From assembly GCF_900090105.1 (NCBI RefSeq), contig NZ_FMDM01000013.1:124001-188000 (forward strand): DNA of 64,000 nucleotides. The letters run 5' to 3'. The position numbers and the translations under genes were made by a program. This DNA is from Micromonospora humi (GTDB lineage: Bacteria; Actinomycetota; Actinomycetes; Mycobacteriales; Micromonosporaceae). Below the pieces are notes generated by a model. That model ran no database searches, was not told the origin of the DNA, and saw only the letters and a program-made list of their open reading frames with translations. Positions 63,181 through 64,000 of this stretch are shown in pieces (the stretch's first letter is position 1; the number at the start of each line of letters is the position of its first letter).

Positions 63181-64000
63181 GTGTCACCCACCCTGTCGGT
63201 CCTCGTCCGCAACCGCGACTTCCGGAACCTGTTCCTCGCCGAGCTGGTGGTCTTCGGCGCCGACTGGTTCGTCATGGTGCCGCTGCTGGTGCTCCTGCCC
63301 GACCTGACCGGCAGCGGGGTGTGGGGCGCGCTGGTGCTGGCCGTGGACACCGGCACCACCGCGCTGCTGCTGCCGTACGCCGGCACCATCGCCGACCGGT
63401 TCGACCGCCGCCGGGTCATGATGGCGGCCAACGTGGCCGCGCTCGTCGGCATCCTGCTGCTGCTCGGCGTCCGTTCCGGTCGGACGGCGTGGCTGGCCCT
63501 GGTGGCCATCGCGATCGTGGCGGTGGCGAAGGCGTTCTACTCGCCTGCCGCCCAGGCCGCGCTGCCCAATGTGGTCGAACCGGCGGACCTGGCGGCGGCC
63601 AACGCGGTCGCCGGCTCGGCCTGGGGCACGATGACCGTGGTCGGCGCCTCGCTCGGCGGCATCCTCAGCGCCGCCTCCGGGCCGTACGCCAGCTTCTGGG
63701 TGGCCGCCGCGGGCCTGGCCGGGGCGGCGGTCCTGGCCGCGCGGATCCGGCGGCCCCTGCAGGCGCCCCGGGACCCGGCGGCGACGGTGCCGCGCACGCT
63801 GGCGGCGATCCGTGAGGCGCTGGGCTACATCGCCCACCGGCCGCGCGTGCTGGCGCTGGTCACGGTGAAGTCGGCGGTCGGCCTGGGCAACGGCGTGCTG
63901 ACCGTCTTCCCGCTGCTGGCCGGCGTCTACGGCGTCGGCGCGGTCGGCGCCGGCCTGCTCTTCGCGGCCCGCGGCGCCGGGGCGCTGGTCGGCCCGATCC
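63181..64000 (+). CDS. MFS transporter, 5' part (3' end outside window)
   Basis: The frame is open from GTG 63181 to the window end (273 codons). The product starts VSPTLSVLVRNRDFRNLFLA and shows about eight helices so far, with the MFS loop 2-3 motif GTIADRFDRRRVMM after helix 2 and a helix-4 FYSPAAQAALPNVVEP segment typical of the DHA3-type/enterobactin-exporter (EntS-like) branch. It is likely a drug or siderophore-type exporter. Start has no ribosome site and appears leaderless. Confidence 0.88.
   Translation, partial: MSPTLSVLVRNRDFRNLFLAELVVFGADWFVMVPLLVLLPDLTGSGVWGALVLAVDTGTTALLLPYAGTIADRFDRRRVMMAANVAALVGILLLLGVRSGRTAWLALVAIAIVAVAKAFYSPAAQAALPNVVEPADLAAANAVAGSAWGTMTVVGASLGGILSAASGPYASFWVAAAGLAGAAVLAARIRRPLQAPRDPAATVPRTLAAIREALGYIAHRPRVLALVTVKSAVGLGNGVLTVFPLLAGVYGVGAVGAGLLFAARGAGALVGPI

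Overview
The window is one continuous stretch of very GC-rich chromosome (GC at almost every third codon position, many GTG starts) from a filamentous actinomycete. Gene order and protein types point to the Micromonosporaceae, most likely a Micromonospora-like organism. This is an inference from style and synteny, not a database match. Gene density is high, there is no rRNA, CRISPR array, intact insertion sequence, prophage or large biosynthetic cluster, and one tRNA (Arg, CCG).

Layout. 1-2260: end of a sensor histidine kinase and an HtrA-type protease, resembling the MprB-PepD pair, with four 11-bp-phased repeats between them. 2352-11009: a glycosyltransferase, a membrane Ser/Thr kinase, a patatin/PlsC pair, CutA, and a giant polytopic membrane protein that carries an inserted palindromic element. 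11015-15503: methionine aminopeptidase divergent from a small HTH regulator, a fatty-acid desaturase, a lipoprotein, and an FHA protein preceded by a 12-codon mini-ORF. 15517-18965: the arginine-catabolic pair ddaH-rocD and a membrane protein with seven 12-residue Ca-binding-like repeats. 19093-24171: secreted CBM2 and GH43/ricin proteins, two small uncharacterised genes around an AT-rich divergent promoter, a Fpg/Nei glycosylase and an APH-like kinase. 24271-28632: an ECF sigma/anti-sigma pair, a CoA-disulfide-reductase-like flavoprotein and a glutamate-cysteine ligase-like protein. 28857-33381: LysX, a DUF6412-like protein and a YidC/Oxa1 paralogue. 33457-40682: a GH16 glucanase under a LacI-type operator, DedA, DUF1349, a TreS-like GH13, a FabG-like SDR, two small membrane proteins and a Gfo/Idh oxidoreductase.

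40763-44537 is a complete SigK module: sigK, rskA, a fasciclin (MPT83-like) lipoprotein and a sulfite-oxidase-like molybdoenzyme. Both transcription units are preceded by matching CCATCC-N15-CCGAAT promoters. 44580-50717 holds an erythromycin-esterase-like protein, an MMPL exporter with TetR and HxlR regulators, and a stand-alone LigD-type polymerase domain. 50764-53254 holds tRNA-Arg, an IS630-derived protein without catalytic residues, and a DUF305/DUF3105 pair. 53353-58871 is argS-lysA-hom-thrC; thrB does not follow. Instead an RND pump, a polysaccharide deacetylase and an MFS transporter occupy 58962-64000.

Two features run through the whole window. First, five copies of a roughly 58-bp double GGGGCCCC palindrome sit at 3' gene ends, and four of them contain a host stop codon. 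Second, at least ten genes have a TANNNT -10 box exactly 6 (once 8) bases before the start codon, which predicts leaderless mRNAs.
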